Shown here one piece after another: positions 7,854 to 16,573 of a DNA stretch of 64,000 bases. Position 1 is the stretch's first letter, and each line of letters opens with the position of its first letter. The notes beneath the pieces are model-generated. The model searched no databases. It was not told the DNA's origin and was given only the letters and a program-made list of their open reading frames with translations. Source of the stretch: CALMEC01 sp964628685 (GTDB taxonomy: Bacteria; Actinomycetota; Thermoleophilia; Miltoncostaeales; Miltoncostaeaceae); assembly GCA_964628685.1 (NCBI GenBank), contig CAZVNM010000007.1, positions 1 through 64,000 on the forward strand, read 5' to 3'. Position numbers and translations under genes: made by a program.

Positions 7854-8750
7854 ATGGCCAGGGACCAGTACACCCTCACCGATCCACGAACGCTCTATCC
7901 GTCCATCAGCCCGAAGGTGCAACAGCAACCCGAGCCGGGGCTGCAGTCGCTCATGGAACCCGTGCCGGACCTGGGCGAGGACACCTATCGGGGAAGCGGC
8001 CGGCTGCAGGACCGCAGGGCGCTCATCACCGGCGGTGACTCCGGAATCGGCGGTGCGGTGGCGATCGCGTTCGCCCGGGAGGGCGCCGACGTCGCCATCT
8101 CCTACCTTCCCGCCGAGGAGGACGACGCGCGCCACATCGTCGAGCTGATCGAGACGGCGGGGCGCACGGCACTCGCCATTCCCGGCGATCTGCGCGACCG
8201 TGCGTACTGTCGCGAGCTCGTGCGTCGCACCGTCGAGGGTCTGGGCGGCCTCGACATCGTCGTGAGCAACGCCGGCAAGCAGGTCTGGGTCGACCGGATC
8301 GAGGACCTCGACGACGAGCAGTTCGAGGACACCATGCGCACGAACGTGTCGGCGATGTTCTGGATCGTCAAGGACGCCGTCCCCCACCTGCCCCCGGGGG
8401 CCTCCATCATCTGCACCGCGTCGCTCGAGGCCTACAACCAGCTGCCGTCGCTTCTGGACTACGCCACCACCAAGGGCGCCATCAACAACTTCTCGAAGGC
8501 CCTCGCCCAGCAGCTGGGCCCGCGTGGCATCCGGGTGAACGCGGTGGCGCCGGGGCCGACGTGGACGGCGCTCCAGGTGAGCCATGGGTACGCGGCCGAC
8601 GAGCTGCCGGACTACGGCAAGGACTCGCTCCTGGGGCGGTCCGGACAGCCGGCTGAGCTCGCCCCCGCCTACGTCTTCCTGGCATCGGGCGAGTCGAGCT
8701 ACGTGATCGGCGAGACGCTCAACGTCAACGGCGGCATCCCCACGCCGTGA
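7854..8750 (+). CDS. SDR family oxidoreductase (YghA/YhxC-like)
   Basis: 298 residues. A roughly 45-residue N-terminal lead (with SLMEPVPDLGEDTYRGSGRL) precedes the Rossmann core. That lead is characteristic of the YghA/YhxC/YhdG-like SDR subgroup. The core has TGGDSGIGGAVA, SNAGKQ, catalytic Ser in CTASLEAY and YATTK, and ends in LNVNGGIPTP. Relatives are often stress-associated in Gram-positive bacteria, which is family knowledge and not shown here. The ATG at 7854 follows AGAAAGGA. A truncated GH15 gene begins 13 bases after the stop. Confidence 0.9.
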   Translation: MARDQYTLTDPRTLYPSISPKVQQQPEPGLQSLMEPVPDLGEDTYRGSGRLQDRRALITGGDSGIGGAVAIAFAREGADVAISYLPAEEDDARHIVELIETAGRTALAIPGDLRDRAYCRELVRRTVEGLGGLDIVVSNAGKQVWVDRIEDLDDEQFEDTMRTNVSAMFWIVKDAVPHLPPGASIICTASLEAYNQLPSLLDYATTKGAINNFSKALAQQLGPRGIRVNAVAPGPTWTALQVSHGYAADELPDYGKDSLLGRSGQPAELAPAYVFLASGESSYVIGETLNVNGGIPTP

Positions 8751-8763
8751 CGGTCGGATCGAC

Positions 8764-9389
8764 GTGACGGCGACCGACGCGCCCCTGGATCGGGGGACGC
8801 TCAGGGATCGGAACGGCTACGCGGATCTGCGCTCCTATGCCGCCATCGGAAACGGGCGCACCGTCGCCCTCGTCGCGCGTGACGGCGCGGTCGACTGGCT
8901 GGCGGTGTCCCGTATGGACGCGCAGCCGGTCTTCGCCCGCATCCTCGACGCGGACCACGGCGGCTGCATCGAACTGGCGCCCACCGAACCGTTCGCGGTC
9001 GACCGCCGGTACGTGCCGCACACCAACGTGCTCGAGACGACCTTCCGCACCGCCGGCGGCCGGGTGCGGATCACCGACGCCCTGGTGGGCGGGTTCGCCG
9101 GTCGCCTGCCCTGGCCCGAGCTCGCCCGCCGGGTGGAGGGGCTCGAGGGCCGGGTGCATCTGCGCTGGCGGGTGACGCCGGGCACGCGGCTCGGCACCGC
9201 CGCCCCCGCCGTGGACCGCACGGTGCACGGTCCGGTGCTGCGCGCCGGCCGCGTGACCCTCGTCGTCACCGGGCTCGACCACGGCCCACACGAGCCCGAT
9301 GCGCATGGGATGGGCGGTGAGATCGTGACGTCCACCGGGTCATGCCACCTGCTGGTCATCGCCGGCACCGAGGACGAGCCGGTCCGCGG
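8764..9389 (+). pseudogene. GH15-type glycosidase, N-terminal fragment only
   Basis: The first ~205 residues (LRSYAAIGNGRTVALVARDG, then VDWLAVSRMD, FRTAGGRVRITDALV and HLLVIAGTEDEPV) match the trehalase-like N-terminal domain of bacterial GH15 enzymes, which normally continue for about 400 more residues with the catalytic (alpha/alpha)6 barrel. Similarity stops near 9383, six to eight bases before the stop of the opposing RTX gene. The frame stays open to 10527, but everything after the junction is the antisense of the RTX gene (Ser/Pro/Arg-rich). I read this as a gene cut by a deletion or rearrangement; an assembly join is the alternative. The start is GTG 8764. Confidence 0.7.
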
Positions 9390-10478
9390 TCAGCGTCGGC
9401 TGACGACCTCGCAGTTGCGGACCACGTCGATCCGATCGACGATCGCCCGGTCACGGCCGCGGCCGCAGTCGACGATGTCGCGCCGGCCGTCGCGGGCCAG
9501 GATCGTGTCGTTGCCCGAGCCGCCGTACATGACGTCCATGCCGGGGCCACCGACGAGGACGTCGTCGTCGTCGCCACCGAGGAGCCGGTCGTTGCCGGCG
9601 CCGCCGAAGAGCCGGTCGTCGTCGTCACCGCCGACGAGGATGTCGTTGCCGGCGTCGCCCCACAGCCGGTCGTCGTCGTCCCCACCCCACAGGCGGTCGT
9701 TGCCGGTGCCGCCGTGGAGCCGGTCATCGCCGTCGAGCCCCAGCAGACGGTCCGCGCCGCCCAGACCGAGGATCGTGTCGTCGCCGTCGGTGCCGCGCAG
9801 CAGGTTGGGGCGTGCGTCACCGCGGATCAGGCGACCGCGGTCGTCATCGCCCGGTGTGCCCGGCGTACCCGGGTTGCTCGGGGGCGGCGTCGGTGCCGGA
9901 GCACCGCCGGCCGCCGGCCGGAGGTTGGCGCACTGGTCCTCGCTGTTGCCCTTCACCACGTTGTTGCCACCGGTGGGCGCCGGGTTGTTGGACTTGCACT
10001 GCAGGTTGCCGTCGATGGTGTTGCCGGTGACGTCGACCCCACCCGTGTTGCTGAACGCCTGCAGATCGGCGCCGATCGTGTTGGACGTCGCACGGAACAC
10101 GCCGGTCTGGTTCTCGACCTGCAGGTTGCCGTTGATCGCGATGCTGGCGACGGCGCCCCCACCACCGCCCGCGTACTGCACGCTGCCGGTCACGCGGCCG
10201 CCGGTGACCGTCACCGACCTCGCGTTGTCGGTCTGGATGTTTCCGCCCACCGTGATGTTGCGCGCGGTGAGCGTCGCATTCGAATACACCTTGACGTTGC
10301 CGTCGATCCTCGTGCCGTCCAGTGAACACGTGGCGCCCGACGGCACGACGATGTCGCCGTCGATCGACGTGGCCCCCATCGCACCGGTGCACGGAACATC
10401 ACCCGCGAGCGCAGCCGGCGCGCCGAACGCGAACGCCGCGACCGCCCCCGCCATCGCCATCCCCAATCGAACCCGCAT
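9390..10478 (-). CDS. Secreted RTX-repeat calcium-binding protein
   Basis: 362 residues. A signal peptide (MRVRLGMAMAGAVAAFAF, likely cleavage after ALA) is followed by about 170 residues of short beta-strand repeats with IDGDIVV, IDGNVKV, VGGNIQ and IDGNLQC, suggesting a parallel beta-helix. After a Pro/Gly linker come nonapeptide repeats of the GGxGNDxLxG type, which bind calcium and fold as a beta-roll. The C-terminus (DIVDCGRGRDRAIVDRIDVV) closes as in complete actinobacterial family members. The ATG at 10478 follows GAGAGGAG. It is probably a cell-surface or extracellular structural protein. Its stop abuts the broken GH15 gene. Confidence 0.85.
   Translation of the reverse strand: MRVRLGMAMAGAVAAFAFGAPAALAGDVPCTGAMGATSIDGDIVVPSGATCSLDGTRIDGNVKVYSNATLTARNITVGGNIQTDNARSVTVTGGRVTGSVQYAGGGGGAVASIAINGNLQVENQTGVFRATSNTIGADLQAFSNTGGVDVTGNTIDGNLQCKSNNPAPTGGNNVVKGNSEDQCANLRPAAGGAPAPTPPPSNPGTPGTPGDDDRGRLIRGDARPNLLRGTDGDDTILGLGGADRLLGLDGDDRLHGGTGNDRLWGGDDDDRLWGDAGNDILVGGDDDDRLFGGAGNDRLLGGDDDDVLVGGPGMDVMYGGSGNDTILARDGRRDIVDCGRGRDRAIVDRIDVVRNCEVVSRR
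9490..9805 (-). repeat. DNA repeats encoding RTX nonapeptides
   Basis: Direct imperfect repeats with a period of 27 bases, rich in GTCGTC and CGGTCGTTGCC on the plus strand. They encode the tandem Gly-Asp-rich calcium-binding units of the overlapping gene. Such tracts are prone to slippage and recombination. Confidence 0.75.
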
Positions 10479-10638
10479 GACCGCTCCTCTCGTTGCTTCC
10501 GGGACCGAAGCTACGGACGACCCATGAGGCCCCGATGAACATTCGATGAGAAACATCTCATGGACGTCCGACGGCGCCCGTGACCGGATTCACGCCCGGT
10601 CGACGCGTCTTTCCCCTTCTCCACACGGCCCGGCTGTG

Positions 10639-10652
10639 CGAACATGTGTTCG
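10639..10652. promoter_or_regulatory. lexA box: LexA-like SOS box CGAACATGTGTTCG
   Basis: Arms CGAAC and GTTCG around ATGT match the Gram-positive/actinobacterial LexA consensus CGAAC-N4-GTTCG exactly. It lies at the beginning of the small gene starting at 10652 (or 10658) and about 160 bases from the divergent RTX start. I infer SOS control of the plus-strand gene. Confidence 0.65.
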
Positions 10653-11020
10653 TGGGCGTGGCCGGTTCGGCATACGGGGAGTTTCGCCGGGCACTGGCCG
10701 CCGGGGATCCGATGCTGGTGCTGGCGGCGGCTCAGGGACTGGGCGAGCTCGCCCTGGACGACGCCCTGGAGGTGGTGCTCGTGCTTCGCACCGACCGGCG
10801 CTACCGACGGGCGGCGGCCAAGTGGATCGCGCGGGCGACCATCCACGAACACGCCCTGCGGACCACCGATCAGCTGCAGCTGATCCAGGGGTTCGAGCTC
10901 CTGGCCGTGCAGCCGGCGGAGGGCATGCGGGTGCTCGAGCGCACCCTGCGCGAGCTGGGTCTCACCCGCTGCGCGGTGATCGTGCGCGAGCGCGCGCAGC
11001 GGACGCGACGCGCGGCGTGA
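10652..11020 (+). CDS. Conserved actinobacterial protein of unknown function, putative SOS gene
   Basis: About 122 residues, mainly helical: EFRRALAAGDPMLVLAAAQGL, LDDALEVVLVLRTDRRY and YRRAAAKWIARATI resemble a family seen widely in actinobacteria without assigned function. No catalytic motif or membrane segment is visible. The start is uncertain: GTG codons at 10652 and 10658 lie against the LexA-like box, which would fit a leaderless transcript, and the frame is open upstream to 10580. No good ribosome site is visible. The SOS box is the only clue to its role. Confidence 0.65.
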   Translation: MGVAGSAYGEFRRALAAGDPMLVLAAAQGLGELALDDALEVVLVLRTDRRYRRAAAKWIARATIHEHALRTTDQLQLIQGFELLAVQPAEGMRVLERTLRELGLTRCAVIVRERAQRTRRAA

Positions 11021-11087
11021 AGGGCCGGCGGTGGCGCGCGTTTTTCGCGGTTGGGAACGCCGCGACGGTCGGTCTAGGATTGGCCAT

Positions 11088-11576
11088 GTGAGCACGTTCC
11101 TCGTCATCGGCGCGCTGGGCGCCCTGCTGCTTCTGGTGTCGGTGATCGTGGGCGACTTCATCGGGTCGTTCGAGCTCGGCAACGACCTCTTCGGCGGGGC
11201 GGCGCTGTCGGGGTTTCTCGGCGCGTTCGGCTTCGGCGGCGCCATCGCCCACGACGTCACCGGCGGCAACACCGCCATCGCCGTGGTGGTGGGAGTGATC
11301 GCCGGCATCCTGGTGGGGCTCATGACCGGCTGGGTCATCGCGAAGCTCCGCCAGGGCGACGACGGCGGCACCGTGCGCATGGCGACGATCGACGGACGTC
11401 CCGCCACGGTCGTCGACGCCATCCCCGTGGACGGCTACGGATCTGTCTCGCTGACGGTCGCCGGTCACATCACGCGTCTGAACGCCAGATCGTCGGAGGC
11501 GATCCCCGCCGGGACCGCCGTCGTCATCACCTCCATCCTCTCCTCCACCGCCGTGTCGGTGGAACGCCTGTACTGA
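11088..11576 (+). CDS. NfeD-like membrane protein
   Basis: 162 residues: two or three N-terminal membrane helices (starting FLVIGALGALLLLVSVIVG), a glycine-rich helix pair, then a C-terminal OB-fold-like beta domain (GTVRMATIDGRPATVVDAI, SVSLTVAG, AVVITSI). This is the arrangement of short NfeD/YuaF proteins that pair with flotillins. The GTG at 11088 follows AGGA. The flotillin gene begins 43 bases downstream, so the two probably form one operon acting in membrane microdomain organisation (family knowledge). Confidence 0.85.
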   Translation: MSTFLVIGALGALLLLVSVIVGDFIGSFELGNDLFGGAALSGFLGAFGFGGAIAHDVTGGNTAIAVVVGVIAGILVGLMTGWVIAKLRQGDDGGTVRMATIDGRPATVVDAIPVDGYGSVSLTVAGHITRLNARSSEAIPAGTAVVITSILSSTAVSVERLY

Positions 11577-11619
11577 CGCAGGTCATCGCTCAAGGTTCGC
11601 ACCCAAGGAAGGCACGCAC

Positions 11620-13152
11620 ATGTCCCCGGTCGTCACCGCGCTCGTCGGCTTCGTCGTCCTGCTGGTCCTCCTGGGCCTGCTCATCACCAACCGCTACAAG
11701 GTGGCGGGCCCCAACGAGGCCTTCATCGTGACCGGTCGCAAGGGGCGGTCGGTGCGCAACCCCGAGACCGGTCAGGTCTCGACCGACCTGTCGGGTCAGA
11801 AGGTCGTCATGGGCGGAGGCGTGTTCGTCATCCCCTTCATCCAGAAGCTCAACCGGCTGGATCTGTCATCGCGACGCATCCCGGTCCAGATCCGCGGTGC
11901 CGTGTCGGGACAGGGCATCAAGCTCAACCTGGACGGTGTCGCGATCGTGAAGGTGGGCGGCAACGAGGACTCCATCCGGGCGGCCGCCCAGCGGTTTCTC
12001 ATCCAGCAGGAGGAGGTCGAGACCTTCACGCAGGAGACCCTGGCGGGTGCGCTGCGATCGATCGTGGGGTCGCTGTCGGTCGAGCAGATCATCCGCGACC
12101 GGGCGGCGTTCGCACAGCGCGTCGCGGACGAGTCCGAGACCTCGCTCACCGGTCAGGGCCTCGTGCTCGACACCTTCCAGATCCAGGACATCACCGATGA
12201 CGGCTCGTATCTGGCCGACCTCGGCCGACCCGAATCCGCGAAGGTCGCACAGATCGCCGCCATCGCCGAGGCCGAGGCCCGGCAGGCCGCCGAGCAGGCG
12301 CGCATCGCCGCCGAGCAGGAGATCGCGATCGCCGAACGCCAGCTCGCGCTGAAGCAGGCGGAGATCAAGGCCGAGACCGACGCCGCGGCGGCCACCGCCG
12401 CCGCCTCCGGCCCGCTGGCCCAGGCCGACCGCGACCAGGCGATCCTCACCGAGCAGGAGAAGGTCGCGGTGCGGCAGGCGGCGCTCAAGGATCGTCAGCT
12501 GGACACCGAGGTGCGAAAGCCCGCCGACGCCGAGCGCTACCGGCTGGAGACCGAGGCGACGGCGCGTCGCAACTCGCAGATCCTGGGTGCCGAGGCCGAC
12601 AAGGCCGCATCCATCGCGGCGGCCGAGGCGGACGCCGAGAAGGCCCGTCTCACCGGTGAGGGTGAGAAGTCACGGCGGTCGGCCCTCGCCGAGGCCGAGG
12701 CCATCGAGGGCGCCAAGCGCGGTGAGGCCGAGAAGGCACGACGCATCGCCGAGGCCGACGCGCTGCGTGCCGAGGGCGACGCCCAGGCCGCGGCCACGAT
12801 CGCCACGGGCGAGGCCGAGGCCGGCGCCATGGAGAAGCGAGCCGAGGCCTTCGCCCAGTACAACGAGGCCGCGGTCCTTCAGATGCTCATCGAGATCCTC
12901 CCGCAGGTGGCCCGCGAGGTGGCGGCCCCCATGGGCGCCATCGACAAGCTGACGGTCATCTCGACCGACGGCGCCGGCCAGCTGCCCAAGCAGGTCACGG
13001 GCAACCTCGTGCAGACGCTCGAGATGCTCCGCGACACCACGGGCATCGACCTGGAGGCGGTGGTGCGCCGCTACGCCGGCCGCGCCGGCTGGGCCGGGCC
13101 GGACGGTGGTGGCGGCACGGGGGCGGTCACCCGGACCACACCGGAGCCCTGA
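11620..13152 (+). CDS. Flotillin (SPFH/band-7 family)
   Basis: 510 residues. One N-terminal membrane helix (VVTALVGFVVLLVLLGLLI) is followed by the SPFH domain (about 30-210, with GPNEAFIVTGRKG and FVIPFIQKLNRLDL) and a long Ala/Glu/Lys coiled coil (about 210-420) built from AEAEKA-type heptads, then a globular tail. Flotillins scaffold lipid microdomains. The gene follows an NfeD-type partner, the usual pairing. The ATG at 11620 follows AAGGAAGG. It converges on a peptidoglycan hydrolase gene with only 10 bases between stops. Confidence 0.94.
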   Translation: MSPVVTALVGFVVLLVLLGLLITNRYKVAGPNEAFIVTGRKGRSVRNPETGQVSTDLSGQKVVMGGGVFVIPFIQKLNRLDLSSRRIPVQIRGAVSGQGIKLNLDGVAIVKVGGNEDSIRAAAQRFLIQQEEVETFTQETLAGALRSIVGSLSVEQIIRDRAAFAQRVADESETSLTGQGLVLDTFQIQDITDDGSYLADLGRPESAKVAQIAAIAEAEARQAAEQARIAAEQEIAIAERQLALKQAEIKAETDAAAATAAASGPLAQADRDQAILTEQEKVAVRQAALKDRQLDTEVRKPADAERYRLETEATARRNSQILGAEADKAASIAAAEADAEKARLTGEGEKSRRSALAEAEAIEGAKRGEAEKARRIAEADALRAEGDAQAAATIATGEAEAGAMEKRAEAFAQYNEAAVLQMLIEILPQVAREVAAPMGAIDKLTVISTDGAGQLPKQVTGNLVQTLEMLRDTTGIDLEAVVRRYAGRAGWAGPDGGGGTGAVTRTTPEP

Positions 13153-13162
13153 CCCCGGCGGA

Positions 13163-14074
13163 TCAGGCGCCGGGCGTCACCGCGTCGTACTGGGTCAGCT
13201 GGTAGCGGTCCATGATGTCCAGGACCTTCTTCGCATAGCGCGGGTCGGTGGCGTACCGACGGGCGATCAGCACCGCGAACTGCCGCGGCGCCGTGGTGTG
13301 TGCAAACGCGGGCCGGTAGACCGGGTTGCTGGTGAGGAGCGCCCCGTGGTCCATGATCGACGCATCGAGGGTGCGGTAGGCGCGGAACGCGCCGTAGGTC
13401 ATGACCAGCCGCCCGCCGCGCTCGCCCTCGCGCGTCTTCTTGTAGGTGCATCCCACGGCGTGCTCACCCCAGCGGTAGGTGCCGGCGCGGTCCGGCTCCT
13501 TGGCCTTGATGCCGAAGAAGTTGTTGCCCAGGGCGGCCACCTGGCCGCCGGCGCTCTCGAGGGTGGCCTGTGCGAGGGCGACCGACGCCGGCACGCCGTT
13601 TCGCTCCCGGCTGCTGACCGCACCCGGCAGGGCCGCCGCGATGAACTCCTCGCGCGTGGCGTAGGCGGGAAGGAGCGGCACGACGGGTGTGACGGCGCAG
13701 AACCCGCGCTCCTGGCCCGGGGCGGCCGGACCCGACGGGACGGGCACCCCGCAGACGGGGACGAGCAGCCGGTGCGCGTCGCGGTTGACGAGGCCGTCGT
13801 GGATCCAGCCGGAGCGTCCGTTGACGTTCACCCGCACCCACAGCCGCGACCAGCCGTCGCGCGGCACCCGGGCGAGGGCGCCGACACGGGTGCACTCGGC
13901 GCGCAGCGCGGTGCCGCGCCGCACGTGGGCGAGCACCTTGCCGCCCGCGGGGGTGGCCCGCAGCTTGGCCGCGGACGACGTGGTCGCGCGGACGGCGGCC
14001 GAGGCCGTGGAGGTCGTGCCGAGGACCAGGGCGCCGGCGCAGCAGGTGATGAGGGCGGTGACCGATCGTTTCAC
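13163..14074 (-). CDS. Secreted glucosaminidase-type peptidoglycan hydrolase with SH3 domain
   Basis: 303 residues. Signal peptide (VKRSVTALITCCAGALVLG, likely cleavage after ASA), an SH3-like domain (about 30-110, with LRATPAGGKVLAHVRRG and WVRVNVNGRSGWIHDG), then a mannosyl-glycoprotein endo-beta-N-acetylglucosaminidase domain of GH73/FlgJ type (about 150-300: ALAQATLESAGG, NNFFGIKA, AYRTLDASIMDHG). The Glu in ATLESA is the likely catalytic acid. It cleaves glycan strands in the wall. GTG 14074 gives a proper signal peptide; the frame is open far upstream without similarity. Confidence 0.88.
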   Translation of the reverse strand: MKRSVTALITCCAGALVLGTTSTASAAVRATTSSAAKLRATPAGGKVLAHVRRGTALRAECTRVGALARVPRDGWSRLWVRVNVNGRSGWIHDGLVNRDAHRLLVPVCGVPVPSGPAAPGQERGFCAVTPVVPLLPAYATREEFIAAALPGAVSSRERNGVPASVALAQATLESAGGQVAALGNNFFGIKAKEPDRAGTYRWGEHAVGCTYKKTREGERGGRLVMTYGAFRAYRTLDASIMDHGALLTSNPVYRPAFAHTTAPRQFAVLIARRYATDPRYAKKVLDIMDRYQLTQYDAVTPGA

Positions 14075-14158
14075 GCGGGCGATCGTACCCGCATCGTGCG
14101 CCCCCGGCACGCCGCCCGGGTCACGGGCCACCTCGGCATGACCGATAGGCTCACGCGC

Positions 14159-14584
14159 ATGGACACCGATGCGATGAAGCGCTTCGCCGTCGAGCGGGTC
14201 GAGGTGCTCTTCAACCGCGGGGAGCTCGACCACGTGGAGGAGTTCGTCACCCCGGACTTCGTCAACCACGAGGCCTGGCCCGGCGAGGACCCGGGGTTCG
14301 AGGGGTTTCGGCTGCGTCTGCGGCGGTTGCACGAGGCCTTCTCGGACATGCGAATGGACGTGCACGAGGTGGTGGCCGGCGACGACCTGGTGGCCTACCG
14401 GGCGGAGCTCTCGGGCGTGCACACGGGCGAGCTCCTGGGGATCCCACCCACCGGCCGGTCGTTCCGCGCCCAGCAGATGCACATGCTGCGCATCCGCGAC
14501 GGGCGCTCGTCGGAGCACTGGGCGACGCGTGACGACCTTGGGATGCTCGTGCAGCTGGGTGTGGTGACCCCGCCCGGCGGCTGA
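14159..14584 (+). CDS. SnoaL-like ester cyclase family protein
   Basis: 141 residues with the cone-shaped alpha+beta SnoaL fold: VEVLFNRGELDHVEEFVTPD, then NHEAWPGEDPGFEGFR, a middle strand VHEVVAGDDLVAYRAE and FRAQQMHMLRIRDGR. Family members range from polyketide cyclases to proteins of no known activity, so no reaction is assigned. The start at ATG 14159 is tentative; an ATG at 14138 is also in frame. Its stop is two bases from that of the opposing glutaminyl cyclase gene. Confidence 0.8.
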   Translation: MDTDAMKRFAVERVEVLFNRGELDHVEEFVTPDFVNHEAWPGEDPGFEGFRLRLRRLHEAFSDMRMDVHEVVAGDDLVAYRAELSGVHTGELLGIPPTGRSFRAQQMHMLRIRDGRSSEHWATRDDLGMLVQLGVVTPPGG

Positions 14585-14586
14585 TC

Positions 14587-15432
14587 TCAGTCCGCGTCCG
14601 TGGGGCGCACCCGAACCTCGTAGACGGTGTCCCAGTACTTGCCGGTCAGATAGACGGTGCCGGCCTCGGCGTTGCGGGCGATGCCGTTGGTCTCGGCCCC
14701 GGCGGTCTGCTGCGCCTTGAGGCCGGTGAGGTCCATCGTGGCCACGACGGCGCCGGACGCCAGGTCGATCACCACCATGCGCGGCGTCGGCCAGATGTTG
14801 GCCCACACCGTGCCGTCGTCCATGTACTCCAGCTCGTTCAGCCCGGTGAGCGGCCGTCCTTCGAGGCGCACGGTGATGGTGCGCGTCTGGCGACGCGTCT
14901 CGGGGTCCAGCACGCGCAGCGTCGCGGTGCCGTCGCTCTGCACCAGCTCGTCGTCCACCGTGGTGAGCCCCCAGCCCTCGCCCGGGTAGCGCCAGTCACC
15001 GCGGGGTGCGAGCGTGGCGGCGTCGTACACATGGCCGATGCCGTTCTTCCAGGTGAGCTGGAAGAGCCTGCCGTCGTGCAGCGCGAGTCCCTCCCCGAAC
15101 TCGGCGTCGGGCAGGGCACGCCGCTTCAGCACCCGACCGGTGCGGATGTCGACGATGCGCACGTCGGATTGCCCGAGCATGCCGGTGCTCTCGTAGAAGC
15201 GCTCGCCGTCGCGGATGAGCCCCTGGGTGAAGGCGGTGACGTCGTGCGGATGGGAGGCCACCACCTCGTAGCCGAGCGTGGCGGGGCGTTCGGGGGTGCC
15301 GTACTCGAGGGTCGCCGGCGTGCCGGTGTCGGTGGCCGGTGTCGTGGTGGACGTCCCTCCCCCGCAACCGGCCGCGAGGAGGACCCCGGCGACGAGCGCC
15401 GCGAGCCGGCGGCTAACGCGCGATGCGCCCAC
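14587..15432 (-). CDS. Glutaminyl-peptide cyclotransferase (plant/bacterial beta-propeller type), lipoprotein
   Basis: 281 residues. A lipoprotein signal ends in LLAAGC. The mature part follows the five-bladed propeller glutaminyl cyclase family: FTQGLIRDGERFYESTGMLG, FGEGLALHDGRLFQLTWK, GLTGLN-like TGLNELEYMDDG and NGIARN. These enzymes convert N-terminal glutamine to pyroglutamate on secreted peptides. The GTG at 15432 overlaps the end of the HAD gene by 20 bases, so the two are one transcript. Confidence 0.87.
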   Translation of the reverse strand: MGASRVSRRLAALVAGVLLAAGCGGGTSTTTPATDTGTPATLEYGTPERPATLGYEVVASHPHDVTAFTQGLIRDGERFYESTGMLGQSDVRIVDIRTGRVLKRRALPDAEFGEGLALHDGRLFQLTWKNGIGHVYDAATLAPRGDWRYPGEGWGLTTVDDELVQSDGTATLRVLDPETRRQTRTITVRLEGRPLTGLNELEYMDDGTVWANIWPTPRMVVIDLASGAVVATMDLTGLKAQQTAGAETNGIARNAEAGTVYLTGKYWDTVYEVRVRPTDAD

Positions 15433-16078
15433 GCAGGCCGTCCAGAAGCGGCGTCATGCTGGACGCGATGAGGTCAGGACCGGCGTGGGCCAGGTCCTTC
15501 TCACGCCCGAAGCCGGTCAGCACGCCCATGGTCTGGGTGCCGGCCGCGCGACCGGCCTTGACGTCGACGGTGGTGTCGCCCACCATGATCGCCCGCTCGG
15601 GCGGCACGCCCATCGTCCGAAGGGCGCCCAGGACGGGCTCGGCCGAGGGCTTCGTGCGACGGTAGGTCTGGCTGGTCACCACCACGTCCATGGCGTCGAA
15701 CAGATCGTGTTCGGTGAGGAACCGCAGCACCTGGCGCTGCGGGCCGGCGGAGACGACGCCCATGGGGATGTGACCGTGAAGCGCCCGCACCACGGCCTGC
15801 GCCTCCGGGATGACCCGGGTGGGGCCGCGGGGTGTGGCGAGGTCGATCAGGTGGTTGATGGGGCCGTCCACGTGCGCGCGGTCGGCGAGGCCCAGGAGGC
15901 GCTGCACCGGCGCCTCGAACGCCAGCACGATGCCGCGCGACCACCGGCGCGACCGATCGGCCCCCACCACCCGGGTGAGCACCTTCTCGACGTCGTCCAC
16001 CAGCTCGTTGTCGGTGTCGCGGAGGGTGCCGTCGATGTCGAAGAGGACCGCGTCGATGCCTGAAAAGTCCAGCGCCAT
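15413..16078 (-). CDS. HAD-family hydrolase (phosphatase)
   Basis: 221 residues. Motif I is FDIDGTLRD near the N-terminus with the nucleophilic Asp, motif II is the Ser/Thr region VVSAGPQ, the motif III Lys lies in YRRTKPSAEP, and motif IV is MVGDTTVDVKAG. The helical cap resembles phosphoglycolate-phosphatase-like members. The substrate is not determined. It precedes and overlaps the glutaminyl cyclase gene. Confidence 0.87.
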   Translation of the reverse strand: MALDFSGIDAVLFDIDGTLRDTDNELVDDVEKVLTRVVGADRSRRWSRGIVLAFEAPVQRLLGLADRAHVDGPINHLIDLATPRGPTRVIPEAQAVVRALHGHIPMGVVSAGPQRQVLRFLTEHDLFDAMDVVVTSQTYRRTKPSAEPVLGALRTMGVPPERAIMVGDTTVDVKAGRAAGTQTMGVLTGFGREKDLAHAGPDLIASSMTPLLDGLRGRIAR

Positions 16079-16179
16079 GCCGCGAGCATGCCAAATCCGC
16101 CGAGTCGACGACCACCACCCGCCGTTTCAGACCCGTCGTCCGTGGGTACGGCTCTGTGAGGAAGACATGAGGAGGAGCG

Positions 16180-16557
16180 ATGGGCACGGCACCCGACGGC
16201 ACCCCGGGCAATCCGGAGACACGTGAGGAGACGATCGAGCGGATCGCCGAGGACGACCTGCGCGTGCGCGCCGCGACAACGGCCAAGGATCCGAGCACGC
16301 GCCGTCATCTGGGCAGGCGGATGGCCATCGCCGGTTCGATCGGCATCCTCCTCGGCGGAATCGTGTTCCTCCTGGTGTGGCTGCTGGCCGACAACTGGAA
16401 GATGGCGATCGCACTGTGGGGTGTCACCATCGTCGTCTGTGCGGCGCTCGCGCCGATCTTCGTCGCCGAGGGCGACGACGAGGAGGTCGACGTCGGGCGC
16501 GACCGGGGTGCGACCGGCGAGAAGCCGCGTTCGCAGGCTCAGCGCGACGTGCGCTGA
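16180..16557 (+). CDS. Small membrane protein, unknown
   Basis: 125 residues. A charged N-terminus (EETIERIAEDDLRVRAAT) precedes two membrane helices (IAGSIGILLGGIVFLLVWLL and MAIALWGVTIVVCAALAPIF) and an acidic/basic tail. A strong GGAGGAG ribosome site precedes the ATG. I do not recognise the family. It converges on ahcY with 16 bases between stops. Confidence 0.75.
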   Translation: MGTAPDGTPGNPETREETIERIAEDDLRVRAATTAKDPSTRRHLGRRMAIAGSIGILLGGIVFLLVWLLADNWKMAIALWGVTIVVCAALAPIFVAEGDDEEVDVGRDRGATGEKPRSQAQRDVR

Positions 16558-16573
16558 GCCCGCAGCCCGCGGA

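Noticed and set aside
9490..9805. CRISPR-like periodic repeats
   Set aside because: The 27-base period is in frame and encodes RTX nonapeptides; there are no unique spacers.
9390..10527. Plus-strand continuation of the GH15 frame (Ser/Pro/Arg-rich)
   Set aside because: It is the exact antisense of the RTX gene, which has a signal peptide, ribosome site and family repeats. The open frame is a by-product of high GC.
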